Below are positions 20,602 through 31,400 of a stretch of DNA of 64,000 nt, piece after piece. This stretch comes from Edaphochlamys debaryana (taxonomy: Eukaryota; Chlorophyta; Chlorophyceae; Chlamydomonadales), in contig JAEHOE010000076.1 of the NCBI GenBank assembly GCA_016858145.1, positions 62,001 to 126,000 of the forward strand, in the 5' to 3' direction. The position numbers and the translations under genes are program-made. The stretch's first letter is position 1. Every line of letters begins with the position of its first letter. Below the pieces are notes generated by a model that did no database searches, was not told the DNA's origin, and worked only from the letters and a program-made list of their open reading frames with translations.

Positions 20602-22300
20602 CTAGACCACCGGCACCTCGAGCAGGCGCTTGCGAGTGAGCCCCACGCTGCGCTGCCGGGACCGCCGAGGCGAGCACGCCTCCGCTGCCGCTGCCGCAGC
20701 CGCCGGCGCGCCGTCAGCCCCGGCGCCGCCGGGCGCGCCCTCGTCGCCCGACGCCGCGCCGCCGCCCAGGCGCAGGCTCTCCCACAGGCTCTCCGCCATG
20801 GCGCTCTGCAGCCGCGCGCATAGGGCACTGCGCAGCGAGGAGGACCCCCGGCGCGGGCCGTGCGAGGGGCTGCCGGGCAGGCTGCTGCAGCCGCTGCCCA
20901 CCACCGACGCATGGGGCGTGGGCGCCCCGGGCGACGCAGCCGCGGCGTCGGCGTGGTCGGCGAAGGACACGGTCCGCCGCAGCCGCACCACCCTGCCCGG
21001 GGTGGACCGGTCCTGCAGCCCCCGGGCGCTCCCCGCCGAGTCAGAGTCCGACGAGTCCCAGTCCGAGTCGTACCCCCCCGGCGGCAGCGGCTCAGACATG
21101 GGCTCATCGGGGCTGCGGGCCCCCGACGGCGGCGGCAAATCGGGCAGCGGCAGGGGCGGGCTGGCGGGGGCCTGCGCGGCGCCCAGCGGAGCCATGTGGG
21201 ACAGGGCGTGGGGCGGCGGGGCAGCCGGCAACCCCACGGCCGCGTACGCCGGGGCGAAGGGCGGCGAGGTGCCGCACGCCGAGGGCCGGGGCGGCGGCAG
21301 TCGCTGCGGCGACTCGGGCGGGCTGGGCGGCGCCGCGAGGACGGGGGCGAACGCGGGCCGCAGGGGCGGTGCCGGCAGGTGCGTGGGCGAGCGCACGGCG
21401 GTCCACGGCCCCGAGTCGGCGGAGCGGCTGGTCCCCGCCAGCGGCTGTGCGGACCAGGGAGCCGCCTCCACCACCCCCGCTGCCGCCCGCTCCTGGGGCC
21501 GCGCCGAGCCGCACTTGATGCGCAGCTTGATCTTGAGCGGCGACGAGCACGTCACCAGCTTGGGCACCGGCTCGGCCGCACCCTCCTCCCCAGTGCTCGC
21601 CCCGCTGGCCGGGCCCTCCAGCCCAGCCATGCCCTCAGCGCCATCGCTGCCACTGGCGTCTGCCTCCACGGGGGTCCCGGCCAGGTCGCTAGCGCTAGTG
21701 CCAGTGCCGGTACCGCTGGCCTCACCCTCCGTACGGGAGCCCTCGGACCCGCCCTCCGCGAGGCCCGGCAGCAGCACGTCGTGCAGGCGGTCGCGGGAGA
21801 GGCGCAGACCCAGGTGGCCGCAGTGGCTACCGGGCAGGGACAGGGCCGCGGAGGCCTGGAGGGAGCCGGGGCCCAGGGGGGCCTGGAAGATGCTGTGCGC
21901 GCCAGCTGCGGCCGGCGGCGTGTTGGGCGTGGAGGCGCAGCCGGCCGGCAGCACCAGGACCTCCATGGGGTCCTCGCTGCCGGCCTGGCCGTTGCGCAGC
22001 TCAGCGGGCAGCGGGGGCTTGCTGCGGCCCAGGAGGCGCAGGTGTGCCAGCGGGAGGGCCAGCGGGGGCCGTGGGGCGAGGTGCGGGGCGCTGGTGCACC
22101 TGGAGGAACGGGGCGGGTGGGTGGATTAAGACGGTGCCCCCTACGCGCCCTGTCTCCCCTTTATCCCTGCTGGCCCCGTGTCCTCCGACTCCCGCAAGAT
22201 AGCCCTGGCTCCGACTGGTCACACGCTCACACCTGGTCACGGGCTTGTGAAGCCGCGACGGCTCAGGGTTCGGCTCCATAGCCAGTTCAGCCGGAGCCAT
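20602..22300 (-). CDS. Unknown 521-residue protein with PP1-docking RTVSF motif
   Basis: Two exons (22233-22300 and 20602-22099) join in phase. The first codes for MAPAELAMEPNPEPSRLHKP and the second for the rest, ending TAG. Most of the protein is Pro/Ala/Ser/Gly-rich and probably disordered. Ordered-looking islands are LRLSRDRLHDVLLPG and LVTCSSPLKIKLRIKCG. At about residue 390, VRLRRTVSFADHAD contains R-T-V-S-F, a classic [RK]VxF site for protein phosphatase 1, preceded by an acidic Ser/Asp cluster (DSDWDSSDSDS). The last third has LRSALCARLQSAMAESLWESL and a basic C-terminal stretch with RSVGLTRKRLLEVP. It could be a PP1 regulatory subunit or a phospho-regulated nuclear protein. No family is recognised. 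Confidence 0.65.
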
Positions 22301-23242
22301 CGCCGGGCGAGTGCGAGCTCGGAATTCGCACCGCCCTGAACTTGTGCCGGTTCTCCGGGGATGGGGTTGGGTTTGGCCAGTGGTTCGCGTCACATGCCGC
22401 GGTTGGTAATTTCTACCCACAGCCCGGCGCCCGCTGACTGCACCGCAACCAGCGGCGCCGTCAGGTCTGATAGAAGGTAATCCCTGTGGCAACGCAGGCG
22501 CGGGGATAGCAGGTGAAGCGCAGCAGCGTGCACACACTATCCAGTCGCGACTGGGCAGCGCGGGGCCGCGTTGCAGTCGCTGAGAGTGACTTTAATCGCT
22601 ACTCCAGCACTGTCACAAGCGGAGGGCCGTGTCGGCGTGCGCGAGAGCGGAGCCGCGGAGACGGACTCCCTACGTTGCGCGAAGGACGCCAGGCAACTCG
22701 ATCCAGGAGAGACACTGACCTGGAAGGCCGATGCGGAAGGCAGAGAGTCCGGCGCGGCGGCTTCTGAGTGGGGAGCGCAAGTGCAGCGCGAGGGATGGTT
22801 GCCTGGTACACCGAGTATTTGCGTGCGCAAGAGCGGCTTGCGAGTTAAGCAAGCAATAGACACAGCGGGGTGACGAGGCAAGCTGCTGGGGGCTTGCTCG
22901 CTGCTCGATGGCACGGGCTCGGCGGATGGGAGTGCAGGGGCTCCAACCGCGCGCGTTTCGGCTCAGCTGACGACTCGCGGACCAAGCTCAAAGCATTCAT
23001 AGACTGCTACGCGACTATCGCCTCAGTTGCACGCATAAACGGGTCGCGCGCGATTCCGCGGGCACCCGCCTTTCGACTGTCCGTGCCTTGGCGGCCTGAT
23101 CTGCTCACTGCAAAATAACATAATGAGGAGCGTGCATGCACTTGGCCATGCACACGGAAGCGCGGACGTGTTTGGGCTGCGTCGCCGACGGCTCGCAATC
23201 GCACGGCCGCCTGGCTCTAGAGGGCCAGCGGGGCCCCGTGGT
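22301..23242. promoter_or_regulatory. Divergent intergenic region
   Basis: 942 bases between the start codons of a minus-strand gene (22300) and a plus-strand gene (23243). No exon chain is seen; it should carry both promoters. No specific element is recognised. Confidence 0.45.
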
Positions 23243-26200
23243 ATGGGGAATAAAGCCCCAGAGATGGTCTGTCATGGGGCCAGGCCGATGGGTGGTGGCG
23301 TGGATGGAGGCGGGGGTCCAGGGGGCCGTGGAGGGGGCCATCCATTTGGCGGAGGCTGGGGCAGCGGCGATGGCGGCCGGGGCCTCCCGCCAGCGCTGCG
23401 GAGGCTCCTACTTGCAGCTGCTGCAGCTACAGCGGTAGAAGGAGCGGTCGGAGCGGAGCCGGCTACTGCTGCAACTGCTTCAGCCGTTCCCGAAAGGCCG
23501 ACCGCCAGGTGAGGGCGGGGCCGAACGAGTAATAAGCTCCGCTGCGCCCCGCCGCTGCATTGCCGTGCGACGGTTGTGGCATCAATCCCACACCCACTGA
23601 ATAACAACCCGCCTCCACGCCCCCCTGGCAGCAGCGTGGCTGCCACCGCATCCCACACGCTCTCCACCGCTGCCGCCTCCGCTCCCGCCCCCGCCGAGTC
23701 TGAGGCGGAGGTGCGCGCCCGCTTCAAGCGCCTGCTGCGGGAGGCCTTTGCCGACATCACGGACCTGCGGGGCAGGCTGGAGGCGATGGAGGCGGCGGCG
23801 GAGGCGGCGGCGAGCGCGGAGGCGGCGGGCGAGGCGCTGGTGGTGCCGCTGGAGGGCTTCGCGGTGCGGCCCTACAGCCGCGCCCTGGCGGACGGCCTGC
23901 GGCTCAGGTGCAGGGCGCAGGTGCGACGGCAGTGCGGCGACAATGCGTCAGGCAGTGGACGCGTGGAGGCGCTAGGGTCGCTGCACCTTCGGGGGTTTGG
24001 GGGCTGGGGCTGGCCAGGCAGCGGACGGCGCTCGAGGCGGCGTGCTCAGTGGCAGCGCTCACACCCTCTCCCCGTCCACCCCCGCAGGTCAGCGGCTTCG
24101 TGGACGTGCCCGCGGTGCCGCTGATGCAGGTGGGGTAGGCTTGAGTTGGGTGGGGTAGGAGCGATACCAGACAGCGGCCGCGACTCGGCATGGGGTAGCC
24201 TGGCCCAGCCAGCCAGCTCATGCAGCCTCCTCTGCCGTGCCCCTCGCCCGGCCCTTGCCTCCCGCAACCTGTAATGCCCCGCGTCCTTGCTCCAGGCCGA
24301 GGGTGCCCCCAGCGGCAGCGCCAGCGGAGCCGCGCACGGGGCCGCGGACGCGTCCTGGGGCGGCCTGGCGGCGGAGGCGGGCGTGCTGACGGCGCCGCGG
24401 GTGGTGCTGCGGCTGCAGTCCCTCTGGAGCCTGCCCACCGCCGAGGCCGCCGACGCCGTTGGCGGAGGCCACGGCGGCGCAGCCAACGGCAGCGCCCGCG
24501 CCGCCGAGGAGGCCGGGGCGGATGTGGACCCCGTGGGGCGCAGCGGCGGCGGCGCTGGCGCCAGCGCCCTGGAGGGCGGCGCGGGGTCGGCGCGGCGGCG
24601 GCGGCCGGCGCAAGGGCCTGGCAGCGGGGCGGAGGCGGAGGCGGAGGAGCGCAAGGCGGCGGCGCACCTGCAGCTGGCCACGCGGCCGGGGTCGGGGGGG
24701 CAGGTGCTGGAGGTGGACAAGGTGCGGAGGGGCCGGGGGGCCGGGGGGGCTGGGCTCGTGTGGTTCAAGCGGTGGACAGGAGGACGGCCCAGGGCAACCG
24801 CCTACCGGAGCTGACGCTTCGGGTACGGTCTTCACTTTGTCCCTGTGTGGCTGCCCCTCTCGGGTCCCAGTGGGGTCCTGTCACCTCTACCGTACAACCG
24901 TTCCCGCCCCACTGCTCATCGCCCCCCAGCTGCTGCTCAAGGCCGAGGTGCACCCGCGGCTGCGGCTGCTGCTGGCGGCGCGGGGGGCGCTGGAGAACTG
25001 CGGCAAGAACCTCAACCCCTTCGCGGGTGGGTGGGCGCGAGGGCCACCACGAGGAGAGTCACACCTCGGCACTAGCCAACAGCTCCGTAACCCCGGGCCC
25101 TGGAGGCCTGTGACTGCCCTTAACGCGGGTCTAGTGTGCCCTTGCGTGGTCCGCACTGACCCTTCCTTCCGTCCGCCCCCCTGGTTCCTGTCCTCCCGCA
25201 GTGGGCTCGGGGCAGCCTCGGGGCCTGAGTGCGCCCATGCGCACGGGCCACGACCTCGGCGCCCTGGCGGAGGGCGGAGCGGGCGCGGGCGCGGCGGCCA
25301 CCGCGGGCGACATGTCCCTGGCGGCGGGCGCCTTCGTGTCGGGTGGGTGCAGCAGCAGGGGCTCTGGAGAGGGGGATGAGGGCAGGCCGCTCGCACGTGC
25401 TCTCGCGGTGAATCCCTAGTATGGGACTTGGCCACGACGGCACGCGTCTGTTGGCGTGGTAGGGGCAAAGCCAAGTGCACTGCGATATACTCCCGGTTGC
25501 CTAACTGGGTCCCCGACCCTGGCGCAGACGGCGGCTCGCGGGTGACCACCTCGGGGCAGCTGTCCATGCACCGCTCGCGACGCCTGGCGCTGTCGGGCGT
25601 GTGGGCCGCCTCCGGCCCCGCAGCCGGCGCCGCGGCGGGCGCAGGGGACGTGTGCGTGCAGAGCGGCTTCGTGGGTGAGCGCCGGGGGCGGGGGGGAAGC
25701 GCCGGGGGGGGGGGCCCTAGTTCGGGCCGACGGGAGGGCATGCGCCGGGAGCTGAGAGGGCCACGAGCGGCCCATCCTCCAAGAAGGTGGGCTTGCACAC
25801 TGACATTTTGACCCCTTGGCCCTTACTGCCTCCACTTCTGAACTCGTCTGCCCTTGCAGCCGCGGCCCAGATCGGGGACCGCCTCAACGCCGCCGCCTGG
25901 CTGGGGGGTGCCGCGGTCCGGCCGCACTCGGTCCCACACGGGCCCGGGGCGGAAGACGACTGCGGGCCGTTCGGGCCCTGGGCCGACGCCACTCCGGTGG
26001 ACGGCAGCGCACCCGGCGGGCCGGGCTGGCGGCAGCGGCGGCTGGGGCTGCGGCTGGCCAGCCTGCCGGACGAGACCACGGGGCGCAGCTACGCGCTGTG
26101 CGCGGCGTTCCGGGGCCGCCAGCGGGGCCTGGGCGCGGGCGGCAGCAGCGAGGAGCAGGGCGGCGGCAAGGTGGGCGCTGGGGCGGATGCTCAGGGGGCG

Positions 26201-26353
26201 CAGGGGCTGGGCGGCGGGTTGCTGGTGGCGGAGGCGTCGGCGGCGCTGCCGGTGGCGCACGGTGTGTTGGTGAGCCCGGGGCTGCTGATGCTGAAGCGCG
26301 GCGGCCGGCGGCCGGCGCTGGGCGCCTGCGTGCAGACTACCTGGAGCTTCTGA
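23243..26353 (+). CDS. Possible outer-envelope beta-barrel protein (TGD4-like features)
   Basis: Eight exons join in phase to 633 residues: 23243-23508, 23632-23920, 24088-24129, 24296-24721, 24930-25026, 25202-25342, 25528-25674, 25860-26353. The N-terminus is Gly-rich, followed by a helical region (VRARFKRLLREAFADITDLR). From about residue 165 on, the chain alternates short beta-like strands with Gly/Ala-rich loops: GLRLRCRAQVSGFVDVP, APRVVLRLQSLWSLP, VTTSGQLSMHRSRRLALSG. Near the C-terminus, LGLRLASLPDETTGRSYALC resembles the plant TGD4 segment with D-L-A-S-L-P and S-Y-x-L-C. The protein ends in a strand closing with an aromatic residue (CVQTTWSF), as in many outer-membrane barrels. TGD4 moves lipids from ER to chloroplast; assigning that role here is a weak inference. 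The exon model is solid, the function is not. Confidence 0.6.
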
Positions 26354-27261
26354 GGGCGGAGCGTGCAGCGGGACCTGCGGGGAGGGTGGCGTGGTATTGG
26401 GCGGTGCGACCGGTTGCTGTGGTGCATGAGGATAGGTAGCCGTGCGGATGTATCCAGGGTCAGTTTAGGCAGGTCAGGCGAGCGCTGAGCGGCGTTATTG
26501 GCCCAGGCTGCAGCCAAGGGAAGGCGAACCAAAGAACTGAAACTCAATGCAGCCTTGTCTTGGGACCGAGAGTGGATCAAGGTGATGCAGACGCTGACGC
26601 GCAAGGGCCGTCAATTGGACCTGAGTGTCAGGTGTCTGCTGGAGTCGTCCGAATCGCTTGCTGGGCGTTCCTTGGCGCAGTCTGCCCGGCTACTGGTGTG
26701 CGTGACGAGGCTTTAGACCTCGGTCTGTCCACAGACTCATGCAAATAGTGCAGGGGCGCAGGCAAGGGTGGTTGAGTAAGCAGAAGTCAGTCCTTTAACC
26801 GTGCCGCTCTGCAAGGAGCCCCACATGGACCATCGCTTCACCAGTTCAAGTCCCTTTCAGCTTCCACCGTCAGCCCGTCAGTTCACAGCGGGACATGTGC
26901 CCCAGTGCTTGCCACAGCTCAAGCCCCACTGCGCCCAGTCATCCTGGAGTCACGCCTATCTGGAATCACACCTAACCGTAGTAGTCCGACCAGTCTCGCG
27001 CTGACCGTCATCCGTGCCGGGTTCCTGCAGCCCCGATCGCTTTACCTCCTTGCTAACTTAATTCAGGTCATACCTGGGTCACAGCTACCTAGAGCACCTC
27101 CTGCATTTCAGACCTCCGACAGCGCCCCCAGGGGCATCCACCAGGCTCGCGCCTGTCCTACGGATCCAGCGCTGCTGCTCAGGCCGCCAACATGTCCGCC
27201 TTCACGCCGGGTGCGCGTCCGACGGCCCTGCAGGCGGCCGACGACCCACATCGCCCCGCGC
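26354..27261. other. Intergenic, tail to tail
   Basis: Holds the 3' flanks of the plus-strand gene ending at 26353 and the minus-strand gene ending at 27262. No coding exon or clear poly(A) signal was identified. Confidence 0.4.
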
Positions 27262-28086
27262 TCAGGCGACCGCGTTGGCGGCGGTGGGCGTGCCGGCCTT
27301 CATCATGGCATCGGGGGCGGCCAGGCGGGCGATGTCAGACACCACGGACTTGAGCTGGCGCCAGGCCTGCTCGCGGGCAGCGTCCGCCTCGGCCTGCTCA
27401 GCCTTGAGCTGCGCAAGCCGGGCACAAGAAAGGGGGTGGCACAGGGATGAGCCGTCGAGGTGAGAGCGTCTGGGTAAGGGGCCCATTCGACGCAGTGCAC
27501 AGAGGCCCCAGGCGAGGGCAGCAGCAGCAGGCGTGAGCACCAACGTGTCCCTCTATGTTCGCTAGCACGCGGTATCACGGGCCTGAGGGGGCGAGAGGGG
27601 GCAGCCAAGGCAGGACCAGGCAGTAGCCGTGCAGCCGTCCCCCGACCTGCCCCCCAGCACACGGTGAGTCTGTACGCATGGCGCGTTACAACTCACGCTT
27701 GCAATCCGCTGCTGCAGGTGCTCGAGCTGGTCCGAATGCTTGCCCGTGTCCGTCGTCACCGCTGCCGACCCCGTGGACCCGGAGTTAGCCAGCTGGGACT
27801 TTAGGCGAGCAATCTCCTCGCGCTGGGCGGCCAGCTCAGCCTTCTGGCGAGCGATCTCCGCATCCTTCTCCTGCAGTTGCTGCCGCAGCGCCTCAGAGTC
27901 CTCGCCGCTGGACACAGCGGGAGCCGACTGAGCCTCGTTGGAACGCGGCGAGGGCTCAGCGGCGACAGACGTCTCCGAAGGCTCCGCGGCAACGTTCGAG
28001 CTGCTGTTCTCCTGCTCTAGCGCGGGGTTCGAGCTCTCAGCAGCCGGCTTCGGGCCACCCTTGTTGCCACCCTTCTTCTTGGCCAT
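27262..28086 (-). CDS. Small coiled-coil protein
   Basis: Two exons (27697-28086 and 27262-27408) join in phase 0 to 178 residues. The N-terminus is Lys/Gly-rich (MAKKKGGNKGGPKP), then Ser/Glu-rich and probably disordered. Residues about 65-105 form a strong heptad-type coiled coil (LRQQLQEKDAEIARQKAELA and on). A second helix is coded by exon 2 (LKAEQAEADAAREQAWRQLK), and the chain ends AANAVA. It has no signal peptide or membrane helix. The product may be a scaffold, tether or RNA-associated protein; no family is recognised. It is head-to-head with the SAMHD1-like gene. Confidence 0.65.
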
Positions 28087-28431
28087 GTTGGGGGAGGCTG
28101 GGTGCGAGGTGCGCCCTAATGGAATGCGACAGAGTCGCACGAGGCGTCTGCAGGTAGGGTATGAGCGGCGCTGTGTCAACGTATGTGTTGGGCTTGTGCT
28201 GTGCAGACAATTGTGCCTCGGGCGAGCTTAAACGGGTTAATTCGAATGCCGAGCGCGGATCGCGCGCTTGAAACACGGTCGCGGAATGCTGTCGCGTGCC
28301 CCCACAGCCCCTCCAGCAGCATACGCAGATACACGAAGCTGCCGACAAGTCATCTTGCCGCAGCGGCTGTCACGGCGCCGCCCCGAGACAATTTGAGCTA
28401 GGCGCCGCCCGCGCGTGCGGGCTCCCTGGAC
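28087..28431. promoter_or_regulatory. Short divergent promoter
   Basis: Only 345 bases lie between the start codons at 28086 (minus) and 28432 (plus). A shared bidirectional promoter is the simplest reading. No TATA box is evident. Confidence 0.5.
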
Positions 28432-31400
28432 ATGGACGACGACGACAACGTCATCTTCTCGCAGGAGGCGATGCGAGCTCAGGTGCAGCGGTGCGGTTCT
28501 AGCTATAGGCGCTGGCCTTTTGGCTGGGCTGGGCTGGGCTAGGGCTGGGCTAGTTCGAGCCCCTCCTCCTCCTTCTCCTTCTCCTCCTCCTCCATCCTGT
28601 AGCGAGACAGCCCCCCCCGTACTAGCTCCTCACCACACCGATACCGGCCCCACCACCACCTCGTGTGCGTGTAAAACGTGCAGCGCTGGACGGGGGTCGA
28701 ACCCGTACCCACCCCCGGGCACCCCCGGGCACCCCCGTGACCCCCGTGACAGCCGTGGGCGCAAGGTCGGTTGCGGGCACGGGCCTGACCCGCCCTGCCT
28801 TCTTTCCATTCCACAGGATTTGCTTTACGGGGGGCACAACTTCGGATCAGAGCCGCAGCACACGCAGTACGCCTTCTCAGCTGCAGCAGGGGGCGCGGGG
28901 CCCAGCGGGCAGAACGGGGGCCGGCAGGAGCGCTCGCCCGGCTCCCCCGGCTTCCAAGGGGCGGGCGGCACGGCGGCGGGGCCACCTCGGCGGCACGGCA
29001 AGATCTTTAGCGATCCCGTGCACGGGACCTTCCGGTGGGGGCGCGGGCGGCGGGGTGGCGCGCGGCAGCCGGGGCCGGGAGCACAGCTGCGGAGGGACAG
29101 AGGGGACTGGCGGAGGGGCTGCGAGGATGGCTTCTGGCGGTCAGCCCACCCCGAGCGCTTGCCTGTGCAGGGGGGGTGAGGGCTCCACGTCTGCCATAAT
29201 CTCAACCCGCGACCTCCCCAACCCCCCAGGCTGGACCCCATCAACGTGGCGGTGGTGGACACACCCCAGTTCCAGCGCCTGCGGGACCTGCACCAGGTGG
29301 GGCGGATCGGGGGGGGAGGGGGGGGGAAGGACAAGCACTAGGCAGTAGCTTGGAGCGGGGCCGGGGTGGGGAGACACAGGGGCTCGGCGCAGACGCGCCC
29401 CCTGTGCCTCAACCCACTTTGGGCGTGGAGGCAGCGGCGCTTGGTATCTGCCTCGCAATGTGGCCCAGTCTGGACGCTGCCCTCCTTCCCTGCCCTCCTG
29501 CCCCCCAGCTCGGCCTCACGCACCTCATCTTCCCCAGCGCCGTGCACACGCGCTTCGAGCACTCCCTGGGCACCTCGTACAAGGTGGGCCGTCGGGCCTG
29601 ACTGAGGGGGGTGCAGGGTGCTGCGTGTACGCCCAGGGCCTAGGCCTCCTCAACCGATTAGATGCCCCGCTTCAACGCGCCCTTCCGGAGCCACTCGCCG
29701 CAGCCGCCCGCCTCGGCTCCCTTTGCCTGCTTGGCTCCCCCTCCCTCCCACTCCCCTCCACCTACCTGCCACGGCCCCCCAGGCTTTCGAGGTGGCGGAG
29801 CGCATCTTCCGTACGCAGGGCGGTGATCTGGGGATGGACAAATACGACATCATGCTGGCCTCGCTGGCGGGTGCGTGGGGGGCGGAGGGTGGGCGGGAGT
29901 GAGCGGGTCGTCGGGCGCTGTGCTGTGCACCGGCTTGCAGTGTTAAGCCGCGGTGCGGATGGCCGGCGCGCTGGGAGGGTTTCGGCGGCATGGTGCTTGG
30001 GGCGTTTGGTGTTTCGGCGGCATCGTGTGCATGGCATGCGATAGCGGGCTTGGAGGGCACACCTGTTTGACGCGATTCAGTTGAACTGAATTCCTCGCAT
30101 CAAGTTACACTGCCCGGCGCCTCGTCACCAGGCCTGACGCACGACCTGGGCCACGGCCCCTTCTCGCACGTGTTTGAGAACGAGTTCCTGCGCCAGAAGG
30201 GCATCGAGTGGCATCACGAGGTGGGGCGGCGGAGGGTGGGGAGGGGCCACCGGGCGGCACGGGGCGCGAGGTGTGTAAGCCATAAATGAACGCACCCTCA
30301 GCGTGGGGCCACCAGGGGACGGGTTGTTTGCGGGCGGGGCCTGGGTGGACGCATTTTGGTGGCGCCAGTGACTGTCCGTCCCCCTGGCCCTGTCACTTGC
30401 CTGGCTCGGTCATGCCTGCACTCGTGATTCCTCTCCTCCCCGCCCGCTCCTCCCCACCTCCCCTCCCCCCCAGTCCATGTCCACCCGCATCCTGGAGTAC
30501 CTGGTGGACGACAACCACATCGAGGGCATCACCCAGTGAGGGGGGCTGGGGAAGGGTGGAGGGGGGGAAGTGGGAAGGGATCGGGGTCAGCGAGCAGTGC
30601 AGAAGGGCGGGATCAGGTTGGGACGCAGGGCTAAATGGAGACAGTGGCACCGCAGCGCTGAAGTTTTCCGAGTCATGGGGTCCACGCCTGCTCAAGCCTC
30701 CTTCGGTCTCCTCCCCCCACCTACCCACCGGCCCTCTCCGCCCGCTCACCCGCCCGCAGGGAGCACCGGCAGAAGGTTGAGCAGCTGATCAAGGGGGACG
30801 TGCACGAGGACCGCGGATTGTGAGCGGGGAGAGGCGGCGCAGTGGCGCGAGGGGAGAGAGGAGGCGAACAGCCCCCAAGTCGGGCTGGTCCTCATGTGGG
30901 CTGCCCATGCCGGTCCTCGCGCCTGTTTCCAGTCTTCACCCATGTTACAGCCTTATGCCAGAAGTCTTGCTGTTGCGACCGCTTACTGCCTGTGGCCAAA
31001 AGCCTTCCTGAAGTCCTTCCGCGCGCCCCCCCTTCGACCGCCAAGCCTGTTCGACATCGTCAACAACAAGCGCTGCGGGTGAGCCCAAGCCTTACCCGCT
31101 CTTGCCCTGGATGATGCAGTGGCGTTGTGGTGCAGGAGTAGCGCCGGGAAAGGGTTCGATTACCGGTACCTCTCCGTCTACCCTCGCCTGACATGCCCCT
31201 TACCCCTTTACCCCTCCTCCCCTTATCCCCACCCCCCAGCATTGATGTGGACAAGATCGACTACCTGCAGCGGGACGCGCTCATGTGCGACGTCAACATC
31301 GGATGGTGGGTGAAGGGAGGAGAAGAGGGCGGGCCGCCTCGGATCACGTCCGGTGGTGCACCCGCCTGAGGCCGCCCTCGCTCCTACGGCCTTGCTGCTA

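Noticed and set aside
28680..28710. Minus-strand tRNA T-arm (ACGGG-TTCGACC-CCCGT)
   Set aside because: The T-arm pairs perfectly, but the matching acceptor strand, D-arm and anticodon arm are absent upstream; the region is a short GC tandem repeat.
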